Source: CAZMXI01 sp964570205 (GTDB taxonomy: Bacteria > Planctomycetota > Phycisphaerae > Tepidisphaerales > Tepidisphaeraceae). Taken from it: 19,895 nt of DNA. Shown one piece after another: positions 1 through 7,840 of the stretch (positions are counted from its first letter, which is position 1; each line of letters starts with the position of its first letter). Under the pieces are notes generated by a model. It ran no database searches. It saw nothing but the letters and a program-made list of their open reading frames with translations, and was not told the origin of the DNA. Location of the stretch: contig CAZMXI010000090.1 in assembly GCA_964570205.1 (NCBI GenBank), positions 1-19,895 on the forward strand, in the 5' to 3' direction. A program made the position numbers and the translations under genes.

Positions 1-19
1 CCAAGTCTGATCATAGCAA

Positions 20-47
20 AGGCCCGGGAACCTTGGCTCCCGGGCCT
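20..47 (-). terminator. Rho-independent terminator of the porin gene
   Basis: A perfect 10-bp inverted repeat (AGGCCCGGGA at 20-29 and its complement at 38-47) encloses an 8-base loop. Read on the minus strand it is followed by a short TTT. It lies 33 bases past the stop of the leftward porin gene, which is the right place for its terminator. The T-run is short, so termination may be incomplete. Confidence 0.7.
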
Positions 48-80
48 CTGTATCGATGACCGCTACACGGGCGGCTGGCG

Positions 81-1334
81 TCAGAACGTCAGGATGACGT
101 CGACGGCCGCGGTGACCTGAGTATCATCAGCGCCGTCGTCGAAGACGTTCTCGTCGGCCCAGTCAAAACGCAACTCGGGGCGGACAATCAGGTTCTTGCC
201 CCATCGGTCCTTGGCGAAGGGCTTGATCCAGAATCCGGCGGTGGCTTCATAGTAGTTGCCGGCCACGGTGGTCCGGGTGCCATCCTGGTCGCTGAACCAC
301 TCGCCGCGGAGGTTGAACGTCACCGCATCGCTCATCTTGTGCGATGAGTAGGCGGCGACGCCGTACCACTGCGCCCGAGTATTATCGGCCTGAGCGCCTT
401 CCTCATAGCCATAGTCGGCGTTCATCGCCAGCGACCACTTGTCCGTCACGGCATAGCTGACGATGAAATCGAACACCGTGCGCCAGTCCTCCTGGTCGTC
501 TTCCTGCTCAGGACCGGTGACGAACTGGGCGATGATGTTCCACTTGTCGCTCGGCGTCCAACCCAGCTTGAAGTGGTAGCTTATGGTGTCGTTGTTGTCT
601 TCCAAAGCCTGCTCCCAGCCGCGGAAGATGCCGGTCTCGACCAGCCACTGCTTGTTGAGCTGATAGCTGAACTCCACGCCCGTCTGCGTGAACGGAATGG
701 CGTAGCCGAAGAGGAAGCTGCGGCTGTAGAACGGCGTCGTCAGCGGGCTGATCGTCTCATAACCCATGAGCGTGGCAAACTTTCCAGCCCGGACCTTTAG
801 ACCGTTGCCCACCGGAAGGGCGAAGTCGAAATAGGCCTGCACAAGGTCGAATTGCTCATCCGGGTCGCGGGCATCGTCGTACCAGTCGAACAGGTTGTTG
901 GAATGGATCAGCCCGGCATCCGAGCCCCACATGAACTCCACCCGGCCGCCCCAGTCAAACTTGTCTCCGGTGACTTCAACAACCTTCTCGATGTTGATAT
1001 CGAACTGGTTCAGGTTGAATTCGTCGTGTTCAAAATCAAACACCCGACCGTGGTTGATGTCGCTGGCCGGCTTGTCAAAGTTCCAAGTGTACGAAGCCTC
1101 CACCCAGCCATAGGCCGTGATGTTGTGCTTCTCGAGTGTCTGGGCCAGGCCCACCGTTCCCAGCAGCTCCATCAGGGGCGTGCGATCGGGAGCGGCCTCG
1201 GCCAGATACTTGGGGGCCGGCTCAAGGCTCAGCGACTGCTGGCCCGCATCCGCCGCGGTCCCAGCCCACGCTGACGAGCCAAAACATGCCATCACCGCCG
1301 CCGCCAGGGCAGCCTTCACCTCAAACCATCGCAT
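81..1334 (-). CDS. Outer-membrane beta-barrel porin (BBP2/OmpL-like)
   Basis: This 417-residue protein has a Sec signal peptide (residues 1-24, hydrophobic core AALAAAVMA, AWA cleavage site). The remainder has alternating aromatic and polar residues typical of beta strands, and the chain ends in phenylalanine (DVILTF), the usual C-terminal signal for BAM-mediated outer-membrane insertion. The early segment AYGWVEASYTWNF and later strands resemble the 'putative beta-barrel porin-2' family, often found in Planctomycetota and other Gram-negatives; the substrate cannot be told. I chose the ATG at 1334 because AAGGAG sits just upstream and the signal peptide starts there. An in-frame upstream extension to 1409 would reach into the putative promoter and put 25 polar residues before the signal peptide. 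It is monocistronic, with a hairpin terminator downstream, and divergent from nadA. Confidence 0.85.
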   Translation of the reverse strand: MRWFEVKAALAAAVMACFGSSAWAGTAADAGQQSLSLEPAPKYLAEAAPDRTPLMELLGTVGLAQTLEKHNITAYGWVEASYTWNFDKPASDINHGRVFDFEHDEFNLNQFDINIEKVVEVTGDKFDWGGRVEFMWGSDAGLIHSNNLFDWYDDARDPDEQFDLVQAYFDFALPVGNGLKVRAGKFATLMGYETISPLTTPFYSRSFLFGYAIPFTQTGVEFSYQLNKQWLVETGIFRGWEQALEDNNDTISYHFKLGWTPSDKWNIIAQFVTGPEQEDDQEDWRTVFDFIVSYAVTDKWSLAMNADYGYEEGAQADNTRAQWYGVAAYSSHKMSDAVTFNLRGEWFSDQDGTRTTVAGNYYEATAGFWIKPFAKDRWGKNLIVRPELRFDWADENVFDDGADDTQVTAAVDVILTF

Positions 1335-1410
1335 GAGAGAATCTCCTTCCCCAGAAACGGGGATTTTTGAACCTGAGCGCGTGCCGTACGGCTGGTTAGA
1401 CCGTGACATT

Positions 1411-1438
1411 AGAATACGTATGTCGGCTCGTTCGTCAA
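1411..1438 (-). promoter_or_regulatory. Putative sigma-70 promoter for the porin gene
   Basis: On the minus strand TTGACG (1433-1438) is followed after 16 bases by TATTCT (1411-1416). This is a 5/6 match at -35 and 4/6 at -10. Transcription would start near 1404, giving a leader of about 70 bases before the ATG at 1334. Consensus matching by eye only. Confidence 0.4.
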
Positions 1439-1564
1439 GTATTCGTTAATTCTGGTGAGCGGAAGACTTGCAGACAACCAGTCATATGGACATCTCAAAA
1501 TGTGAAGCAGGCCATGGTCGTTAGCGAGAATTGGTTTTCCACCCACCCTGCGCCGGTTTATGGG

Positions 1565-1570
1565 TACAAT
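1565..1570 (+). promoter_or_regulatory. Possible -10 element for nadA
   Basis: TACAAT lies 29 bases before the nadA start codon. I see no convincing -35 at the right distance, so this is a weak call. The rest of the 265-base divergent porin/nadA gap holds only this and the porin promoter as recognisable signals. Confidence 0.25.
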
Positions 1571-1599
1571 GACTATCCGGACCAGATGGAGAGGTATGT

Positions 1600-2778
1600 A
1601 TGGCCCTGACGTGGCAGAAGCCGTTGCCTTCAATCTACAATAAGTTATCGGAACAGGAGTTGCGCTTACGCATCGAAACCGCCAAGGACGCCCTAGGCAG
1701 GCGGGTGGTGATCCTGGGGCACCATTATCAACAGGATCCGATCATCGAATTCTCGGATTTTGTTGGCGACAGCTTCGAGCTTTCCCGCCGGGCCGCCGAG
1801 CAGAAGGATGCCCAGTTCGTCATTTTCTGCGGCGTGCATTTCATGGCCGAGAGTGCGGATATCCTGACGGCCGAGGGGGTGAAAGTCATCCTGCCGGACC
1901 TGGGCGCGGGGTGCTCGATGGCCGACATGGCCAACCTCGATCAGACGCTCGAATGCTGGGCGCAGCTTGAGGAAACCTGCCCCGGCCAGCGGATCGTGCC
2001 GATTACGTACATGAACAGTTCCGCGGCCATCAAGGCGTTCGTGGGCGAGCATGGCGGCGCAGTCTGCACCAGTTCCAACTGCCGGAACGTCATGGAATGG
2101 GCCCTTAAGGATCCGGAGGCCGGGGTTCAGGGCTCAGGAGGAAAGGTGAAGATTCTGTTCTTCCCCGATCAGCACCTGGGACGAAACACAGCCTATGCGA
2201 TGGGTTACCCGCTGGATCGAATGGCATTGTGGGACCCTCGGGAAGACATGGGCGGCAACTCGGCACAGACGCTTCGCGACGCCGACCTTGTGCTGTGGAA
2301 GGGCCACTGCTCGGTCCATCAGCTTTTCCGGCCGGAACACGTGGATGAAGTGCGGGCCAAGTACCCGCAGATGAAGGTGATCGTCCACCCCGAGTGCCGG
2401 TGGGAGGTCGTGCAGAAGGCCGACCAGTCCGGCAGCACTGCCTATATCGTCAAGCAGGTAGAGGCCGCCCCGCCCGGCAGCCAGTGGGCCATCGGCACCG
2501 AGGTTCACCTGATCAACCGCCTGGCCAGACAGCACCCGGAGCAGAAGATCATCGTCCTGAGCGAGTGCCAGTGCCTGTGCACCACGATGTACCGCATCGA
2601 CCTGCCGCACCTGTGCTGGGCGATCGAGAACCTGGTCGCGGGGAAGGTGGTCAACCAGATCCAGGTGGATGCCGCCACGCGAAAATGGGCGACGGTGGCG
2701 CTGGAGCGGATGCTCAGCATCAAAGGCCCGGGTAGCCCGGTGGGCAAATCGGAAAGGGCCGGGCAGACGTCACTATGA
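1600..2778 (+). CDS. nadA: Quinolinate synthase NadA
   Basis: NadA condenses iminoaspartate with dihydroxyacetone phosphate to quinolinate, the precursor of NAD, using a [4Fe-4S] cluster in the cytoplasm. The 392-residue protein shows the family landmarks in order: ILGHHYQ (39-44), AESADIL (83-89), AGCSMAD with candidate ligand Cys105, PITYMNSSA (134-142), KGHCSVHQ with Cys237, VHPEC (262-266), GTE (299-301) and a CQCLC cluster at 323-327 that should hold the third cluster ligand. Length fits the longer NadA form seen in Bacillus-type proteins. The ATG is preceded by GGAGAGG at 1588-1594. No nadB or nadC is nearby; the next gene, 28 bases on, is an unrelated antitoxin gene. Confidence 0.95.
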   Translation: MALTWQKPLPSIYNKLSEQELRLRIETAKDALGRRVVILGHHYQQDPIIEFSDFVGDSFELSRRAAEQKDAQFVIFCGVHFMAESADILTAEGVKVILPDLGAGCSMADMANLDQTLECWAQLEETCPGQRIVPITYMNSSAAIKAFVGEHGGAVCTSSNCRNVMEWALKDPEAGVQGSGGKVKILFFPDQHLGRNTAYAMGYPLDRMALWDPREDMGGNSAQTLRDADLVLWKGHCSVHQLFRPEHVDEVRAKYPQMKVIVHPECRWEVVQKADQSGSTAYIVKQVEAAPPGSQWAIGTEVHLINRLARQHPEQKIIVLSECQCLCTTMYRIDLPHLCWAIENLVAGKVVNQIQVDAATRKWATVALERMLSIKGPGSPVGKSERAGQTSL

Positions 2779-2806
2779 ACCGAAGGTAAGATGGAAGTGG
2801 TGGATC

Positions 2807-3067
2807 ATGACCACAATGAGCATTTCGTTACCTGACGAACTCAAGCAATTGCTGGATGAACACGCTACGAAGACGGGCTATCGCAGCCCCAGCGAGTACA
2901 TCGAAGCATTGGTCCGGGAGGACTTGCGCCTGAGAGCCCAGGAGATGCTGGAACAGAAGCTGATCCACGGTCTCAACAGCGGACCACCGAAGGAGATCAC
3001 CGATCAAGACTGGGAGGATATGCGCAAACGTCTGATCGAAAGACATCAGTCCCGCCCTCGGCCATGA
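2807..3067 (+). CDS. parD: ParD-like ribbon-helix-helix antitoxin
   Basis: This small 86-residue protein starts MTTMSISLPDELKQLLDEH, the short N-terminal beta strand and first helix of a ribbon-helix-helix DNA-binding domain, followed by GYRSPSEYIEALVRED, the second helix typical of ParD/CopG antitoxins. The acidic, arginine-rich tail would be the toxin-binding part. Such proteins neutralise a ParE toxin and repress their own operon. The stop overlaps the start of a parE-like frame by four bases (ATGA, 3064-3067), the classic coupled arrangement. The ATG at 2807 has GGAAG nine bases upstream; a second ATG at 2816 is also possible. The partner toxin frame is interrupted, so the antitoxin may be an orphan in practice. 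Confidence 0.85.
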   Translation: MTTMSISLPDELKQLLDEHATKTGYRSPSEYIEALVREDLRLRAQEMLEQKLIHGLNSGPPKEITDQDWEDMRKRLIERHQSRPRP

Positions 3068-3378
3068 AACATCGCATCTCCTGGACGCCAGACGCACGCC
3101 GCGATGTCGACGAGCTCGCGGACTACATCGTTCGCGATAACCTCGATGCCGCGGTTCGCTTTCTCATGGCATTTGAGCGTGAACTCCGAAAACTAGCGTA
3201 AATGCCCCGTATGGGACACCTGCGGGAATTCTCACGACCATCGCTCAGTGACATTCGTTCCTGGTCCATCAGCGGCTTTGAGAAGCACCTGATATTCTAT
3301 CGACCCCTCGAAAATGGTATCCATGTCGTCCGGGTCTTGCATGGCGCTCGCGACATTGAAGCCCTATTCGGCGGCTGA
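3064..3378 (+). pseudogene. parE: ParE/RelE-type toxin gene interrupted by an in-frame TAA
   Basis: Reading from the ATG overlapping the antitoxin stop gives MKHRISWTPDARRDVDELAD and 25 further residues, then TAA at 3199-3201. The same frame continues at once with ATG (3202) for 58 codons to TGA at 3376-3378: MPRMGHLREF, then RSWSISGFEKHLIFYRP and VVRVLHGARDIEALF. Together the halves make a complete ParE fold of the normal length (about 104 residues). The stop falls between the helical hairpin and the beta sheet, at a point where the family commonly reads 'LAxxPxxG'. The ORF is otherwise undamaged, so the lesion is either recent, a sequencing error, or read around by re-initiation at the adjacent ATG. 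The remaining 17 bases to the convergent neighbour hold nothing visible. Confidence 0.8.
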
Positions 3379-3395
3379 TTCGTGCCCAACCTTCT

Positions 3396-5336
3396 CTACC
3401 AATTCGCCTGCACCCACGCCGCCACGCGCTTCCTGAAAACCAGGCACTGCTTTCGGTGCTTCTCGGCAATGTTGGTCTGCTCGGTCGGGTCGACCGACAG
3501 GTCATACAGCTCATCCCGCGACGCCGTCGTGTTGGCGATGTACTTGAAGTTCCTTTCGCGCATGCCCAGCAGGTAGTCATTCCGACAGCCATAGACGAAC
3601 GCACGATTCGGGTGCTTCGGGCTCAGCAGGCTGTGGCCCCGCCAGCCCGAATCCAGTTGCAGCCCCAGCAGGTCGAAGATGGTGGGCGAGACATCGACCA
3701 GCCCCCCCACGACGGCCGGCCGCTCCGCATCCTGGAACAGCACTGGGCTCCAGAGAATCAGCGGCACGTTGATGTCCTCCTGGTACACGTTGCCGCTGTG
3801 GTCGAAGCTGTCGTGATGCTCGTAAAACGATGCGCCATGGTCGCCGGTGATGACCACCAGCGTCTTGTCATCCAGCTTCCGCCGCCGCAGTTCATCAAAC
3901 AGCCGGCCAAGCTGGCGATCGGCGAAGTGCAGGTTGTTCAGGTAGCGATTGAGCTGCTCATCGATCTGGCCCCGGCCGTAATCCTTCACAAAGTCGATGT
4001 CTGCCTGCCCCGGAGCGGGATCCCATGGATAATGCGTCCCCTGGTTCCAGCAGAAGATGAGGAAAGGCCGGTCGGCCGGGCCTTGGTCGATCCACTTCAG
4101 CGTCATATCGACCATGCACCCATCATCCACCCCCCACCACGCCGAGCGAGGGGAATCTGAATCGTCGTAATCCCACAGCGTATCGAAGCCATGGCGCTTG
4201 AGGAACTCCAGCCCATTGGCATGGGCGAAGATCTGCGATGAGACCAGCGCGGTGCGGTATCTCCCTCCCTTCAGGACATCGCTGACGGCGTTACCGGGCA
4301 GATCCGGCCGCTCCAGCATCTGCTCGCGCCAGGTCAACGGCGCCTGGCGGCTCATCAGCATCGCCACCATGGCATTACCCGAGTTCGTGAACGGCGAGTA
4401 GATGTTCGGGAACACCAGGCAGTGCTCCGCCTCAGCCTGAAGATGCGGCGTCGTGGCGTATTTCGACCCATACAGGCTCATGTAGCGCGTCGGCACCGAT
4501 TCCAGGACGATCAGGATCACGTTTTTCGGCCCGCGCCCGAGGCCCGGGGTGGGCTCGCCCCGGCCATCGCGTTGGCCGGCCGGGAGAAGCGACTTCGCCG
4601 TCTCCGGATCGGCAGCGCCAAAGCACAGCGCGCCGCCGTGGCCAGTGAGCTCAACAATGCAGGAGCGGATGAACTGCCAGTGCGGGCTCGTGGCGATGCG
4701 CGGGTTGTCGTACCACGGCCGCCAGTCGCTGCGCAACCGCCACTGGCCCGCGGCGATCACAGCCACCGCCAGCACCAGGGCAACACCCCAAAGGATGAGG
4801 CCTCGGCGACCACCGATCGGCAGCCAGCGCTGCGACGCCCAGACCGCAAGGAGGTACCCCGCCGCCGCAACGACAGCCAGGAGAAACACGCCGCCGGAAA
4901 CGACATACCACAGCCAGCCGATTCCGCCGATATCCAGCATGGCATACGCCAGCGGCGCGCGGCAGTAGTCGAAGACGGCGATGTTGATGATGGAAACCGC
5001 CACGCCGGCCATCGCCGCGGCCAGCAGGACGCGATGAACAAGCCGCCTCAGCCCCGGCAAGTCCTGCGTTACCCAAAGCAGCCCCCACCCGGCCGCCCCC
5101 GCCAGCAGCCCGAACAGCACATCCGCCTGGGCGATCGTGATCAGTTCGATGACAAAGGGCCAGCGATAGGCGGGAATTCGCAGGGCCGGCACGCCCAGCA
5201 TGGCGGCCTTGGCCGCGACCGCCGCCAGCGTAAACCAGAGGATTGGCCAGAACAGGCTTGGCCGCCAGAGTGGAAGGGTTTGCGCCTCGCCGGGCGCAGG
5301 TTGCGAGTCGGGAAGTTGGACAGGCTCATCGCTCAC
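3396..5336 (-). CDS. Five-helix membrane phosphotransferase of the alkaline phosphatase/sulfatase superfamily (LtaS/EptA-like)
   Basis: The 646-residue protein has about five N-terminal membrane segments (roughly 30-48, 62-88, 100-120, 143-166, 180-197) and an extracytoplasmic catalytic domain from about 270. The candidate metal and active-site residues are E279 (ILIVLES), T317 (SPFTNSG), H435 (NQGTHYPW) and D499-H500 (TGDHG). Their spacing is close to the E-T-H-DH set of lipoteichoic acid synthase. True sulfatases start with a DD motif and use C/S-x-P-x-R, absent here, so transfer of a phosphoglycerol or phosphoethanolamine-type group to a surface lipid or glycan is more likely than sulfate hydrolysis. 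Start is GTG with AAGGAT upstream, nine bases after the GT2 stop. It is the last gene of a five-gene operon. The exact donor and acceptor are unknown. Confidence 0.75.
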   Translation of the reverse strand: MSDEPVQLPDSQPAPGEAQTLPLWRPSLFWPILWFTLAAVAAKAAMLGVPALRIPAYRWPFVIELITIAQADVLFGLLAGAAGWGLLWVTQDLPGLRRLVHRVLLAAAMAGVAVSIINIAVFDYCRAPLAYAMLDIGGIGWLWYVVSGGVFLLAVVAAAGYLLAVWASQRWLPIGGRRGLILWGVALVLAVAVIAAGQWRLRSDWRPWYDNPRIATSPHWQFIRSCIVELTGHGGALCFGAADPETAKSLLPAGQRDGRGEPTPGLGRGPKNVILIVLESVPTRYMSLYGSKYATTPHLQAEAEHCLVFPNIYSPFTNSGNAMVAMLMSRQAPLTWREQMLERPDLPGNAVSDVLKGGRYRTALVSSQIFAHANGLEFLKRHGFDTLWDYDDSDSPRSAWWGVDDGCMVDMTLKWIDQGPADRPFLIFCWNQGTHYPWDPAPGQADIDFVKDYGRGQIDEQLNRYLNNLHFADRQLGRLFDELRRRKLDDKTLVVITGDHGASFYEHHDSFDHSGNVYQEDINVPLILWSPVLFQDAERPAVVGGLVDVSPTIFDLLGLQLDSGWRGHSLLSPKHPNRAFVYGCRNDYLLGMRERNFKYIANTTASRDELYDLSVDPTEQTNIAEKHRKQCLVFRKRVAAWVQANW

Positions 5337-5345
5337 GGGCCATCC

Positions 5346-6149
5346 TTACCGGCAGCACGCGCTGCCGGCCAGCGGCCGCTCCTGCGTTCGATCCAGCTCG
5401 GCCGCAACCTGGTAACCGAGAATGCGGCTCTTCATCCAGCGGATCGCCAGCAGATCGCGGAAGCTCTTGAACAGCCGGTTCCATACGCCGTACTTGCTCT
5501 CGCCGTGCAGGCGGGGGCTGTTGCCGACCGGGATCTCGACGACGCGATAGCCTTCCATCTTCAGCAGCGTCGGGATGAACCGGTGCAGGCCGCGATACAG
5601 TTTGAGCTTGTCCACGCATTCGCGCTTGAAGGCGCGATAGGTGCAGCCGGCATCGGTGATGTTCTCATCCGACAGCTTGTTCCGCACCCAGTTGGCGATG
5701 CGGCTCGATGCAACCCGTACGAAGTTGTCGCCCTTTGAGCGCGTCGCCACACGCGTGCCGCAGACACAATCGATGCCCGGTTGCTCCAATGCCTTCAGGA
5801 ATGCCGGGATGTCGGCCGGATCGTTCTGCAGGTCGGCATCCATGGTCATGACATACCTGCCCCGGGCGGCCCGCAGGCCCGCATCCGATGCCGCCGTTTC
5901 GCCGCAGTTGAACTGGAACTTCACCCCGCGCACGCGCGGGTCCTTCTGAACGAGCGACTCGATCACCTGCCACGAATTGTCCTTGCTTCCATCATCCACC
6001 AGGATGATCTCCACGTCGATTCCCAGGGGATCGACCACCTTCGCGATCGCCTCGTGCAGCAATGGGAGGCTCTGCTCTTCGTTGTACACCGGAACACAGA
6101 TGCTCAAGGTCGGTTGCGTCATAACAGGTAATTCCAACGGATCGATCAC
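5346..6149 (-). CDS. Family 2 glycosyltransferase (ArnC/DPM1-like), soluble form
   Basis: A GT-A fold inverting glycosyltransferase of 267 residues: LSICVPVYNEE (16-26), VDDGSKDNS (51-59), the DxD-type motif MDADLQND (103-110), and GCTYRAFKR further on. This pattern matches enzymes that move a sugar from a nucleotide onto polyprenyl phosphate (ArnC, DPM1, GtrB types). ArnC and GtrB usually carry two C-terminal membrane helices; this protein ends about 30 residues after SKYGVWNRLFKSF without any, so it resembles the single-domain DPM1 form. Its GTG start overlaps the TGA of the ArnT-like gene (GTGA, 6146-6149); an alternative ATG lies at 6122. Being coupled to an ArnT-like enzyme suggests it makes that enzyme's lipid-linked sugar donor (inference). 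Confidence 0.85.
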   Translation of the reverse strand: MIDPLELPVMTQPTLSICVPVYNEEQSLPLLHEAIAKVVDPLGIDVEIILVDDGSKDNSWQVIESLVQKDPRVRGVKFQFNCGETAASDAGLRAARGRYVMTMDADLQNDPADIPAFLKALEQPGIDCVCGTRVATRSKGDNFVRVASSRIANWVRNKLSDENITDAGCTYRAFKRECVDKLKLYRGLHRFIPTLLKMEGYRVVEIPVGNSPRLHGESKYGVWNRLFKSFRDLLAIRWMKSRILGYQVAAELDRTQERPLAGSACCR

Positions 6150-7840
6150 TCGCTGCGACGGCGCATGATTTTCACCGTCACCACTTTCATGGGCACGTTG
6201 TAGTTGAAGCCGCGGTAGGCGGCAATTTCCTCCAGCATCTCCCGCTTCTGCGCTGGTAAGCCATCCAACAGATCGGCGTCAACGACGATCCACCTCGGCC
6301 AGTCCTGCGCATCGCTGGCGGCAAGCCAGCCGTCATCCCGCTGGCGAATGGTCCCGCCCTGGTAAAACGCCAGGCTGGGCTCCACATAACCGGTCATGAC
6401 CACCTGCCCGCTCTCCGTCGCCCCGAGTTCCTGCAATCGGCCGCCAACCTGATGCGGAATGCGCAGGAAATGCGCCTCGGGCAGATAAAGGCCATAGGCG
6501 ATGCCGATCAACACGATCATGCCGCCGCCCATCGCAAACGCCGCCAACCTGATCCTCTCCCACCAGATCAGGGCCAGAACGAAGACCACATAGGCAATTC
6601 CCCCGCAAGTGAATGCGGCCGCCGCAAGCTTCGGGATTTCGAAATGAACGGCGGAGAACCACGGAATCAGCGAAAGGCCCAACCCCGCTGTCGCCCAGAT
6701 GATCACCAGCGCGCGCGTGCCTTTGCCGACGCCTCGCCAGCCGGCAACCGCGCAGCCGGCCATGATCGCAAGCCCCGCATACGCCGGCAGCATGTAATGC
6801 GGCAGCTTCGTGGTCATCGACTCGGCAAAAAGCCAGGTTCCCAGCACGCTCGCCAGCGCAAACCGCACGACCGCCGACTTGCGATGCCGCCAGCCATACG
6901 CCAGCGCCACCGGCAGGAACAGGCTCCACGGAAAAAAGGTCACCCAGATCATGACCGCGTGCATGGATGCCAGCGATGGCACCTGCCCGCCACCCTGATC
7001 CGTGCCGGCATGATTCACCGGCTCCATGAACATGTTGATGACAAACTGGCGGTTGCGCAGAAACGCCATCACCAGCCAGGGCGTGACAATGGCCACGACG
7101 ATGCCGATGCCCATGATCGGCCGAAGCCTTCTCCACCAGCCGATCGCCCGGCCCCATGCCCCGGCCGACCCCCAGTTGCGCCCGACATCCAGCGCCGCCA
7201 GCATGACCAGCGTCGCCACGAAGGTCACCACCGGGAACGGCCCCTTGGTCAATCCCGCCAGCCCCACGAACACCCAGAACAGCGCTGCCAGCCCCCTGTG
7301 CCTCTCCCGGTTCGCACGTTGCCTGTATAGGCCAAACAGGCACACCATCCCCCCCGTGATCCACAGCAGCATCACGCTGTCGGTCAGGCACATCTTGGCC
7401 GACACGATCACCATCGCGCTGGTTGCGAAAACCAGCACCGCGTACATGGCCCGCCTCGGGCCAATGACGCGCCGCAGCGCGATGGCCAGCAGAATGAGCG
7501 TCGTTGTCATCGCCACCGCCGACGGCAGCCTGGCGCCCAGCTCGTTCTGGCCCACGAGCATCATGCTCGCGGCCTGGCACCAGTAAATGAAGATTGGCTT
7601 GGCGTGACGCGGGGTGTCCAGGAAATGCGGCACCACCCAGTCGCCGCTCTGCACCATCTGCCGCGATGTTTGGGCATACCAAGGCTCATCCCGGTCCCAC
7701 AGGCTCACCGACCAGCTTCCCACCAGGTAGAGCACAAGGGCCGAGAAGACAACCGTCGCGGTAGCAAGCCCAAAGCCGATCCTCGAAGGGCGCGCAAGCC
7801 CCGCCCGCACCGCCTCAGGCTGGATCGAAGGCTGCATCAT
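6146..7840 (-). CDS. ArnT-like (GT39/GT83, PMT_2) integral-membrane glycosyltransferase
   Basis: This 564-residue multi-spanning protein belongs to the family that transfers a sugar from a polyprenyl-phosphate donor to lipid A or another acceptor on the periplasmic side. After the first membrane helix comes SLWDRDEPWYAQTSRQM, with the acidic loop residues D49/D51/E52, then KPIFIYW (81-87), the usual PMT_2/ArnT pattern. About ten or more hydrophobic segments follow, and then a hydrophilic C-terminal domain. I take the start as the first of two adjacent ATGs at 7840, because this ATG overlaps the stop of the upstream VTT gene (ATGA), a translationally coupled junction; the open frame runs further upstream only inside that gene. 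Sugar and acceptor cannot be read from sequence. Confidence 0.85.
   Translation of the reverse strand: MMQPSIQPEAVRAGLARPSRIGFGLATATVVFSALVLYLVGSWSVSLWDRDEPWYAQTSRQMVQSGDWVVPHFLDTPRHAKPIFIYWCQAASMMLVGQNELGARLPSAVAMTTTLILLAIALRRVIGPRRAMYAVLVFATSAMVIVSAKMCLTDSVMLLWITGGMVCLFGLYRQRANRERHRGLAALFWVFVGLAGLTKGPFPVVTFVATLVMLAALDVGRNWGSAGAWGRAIGWWRRLRPIMGIGIVVAIVTPWLVMAFLRNRQFVINMFMEPVNHAGTDQGGGQVPSLASMHAVMIWVTFFPWSLFLPVALAYGWRHRKSAVVRFALASVLGTWLFAESMTTKLPHYMLPAYAGLAIMAGCAVAGWRGVGKGTRALVIIWATAGLGLSLIPWFSAVHFEIPKLAAAAFTCGGIAYVVFVLALIWWERIRLAAFAMGGGMIVLIGIAYGLYLPEAHFLRIPHQVGGRLQELGATESGQVVMTGYVEPSLAFYQGGTIRQRDDGWLAASDAQDWPRWIVVDADLLDGLPAQKREMLEEIAAYRGFNYNVPMKVVTVKIMRRRSE

Noticed and set aside
4422..5738. 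438-codon open frame on the plus strand
   Set aside because: It lies antisense to the phosphotransferase and GT2 genes, whose proteins show clear conserved motifs. Its translation is low-complexity, rich in Arg, Gln and Pro, as expected from GC-rich shadow frames.
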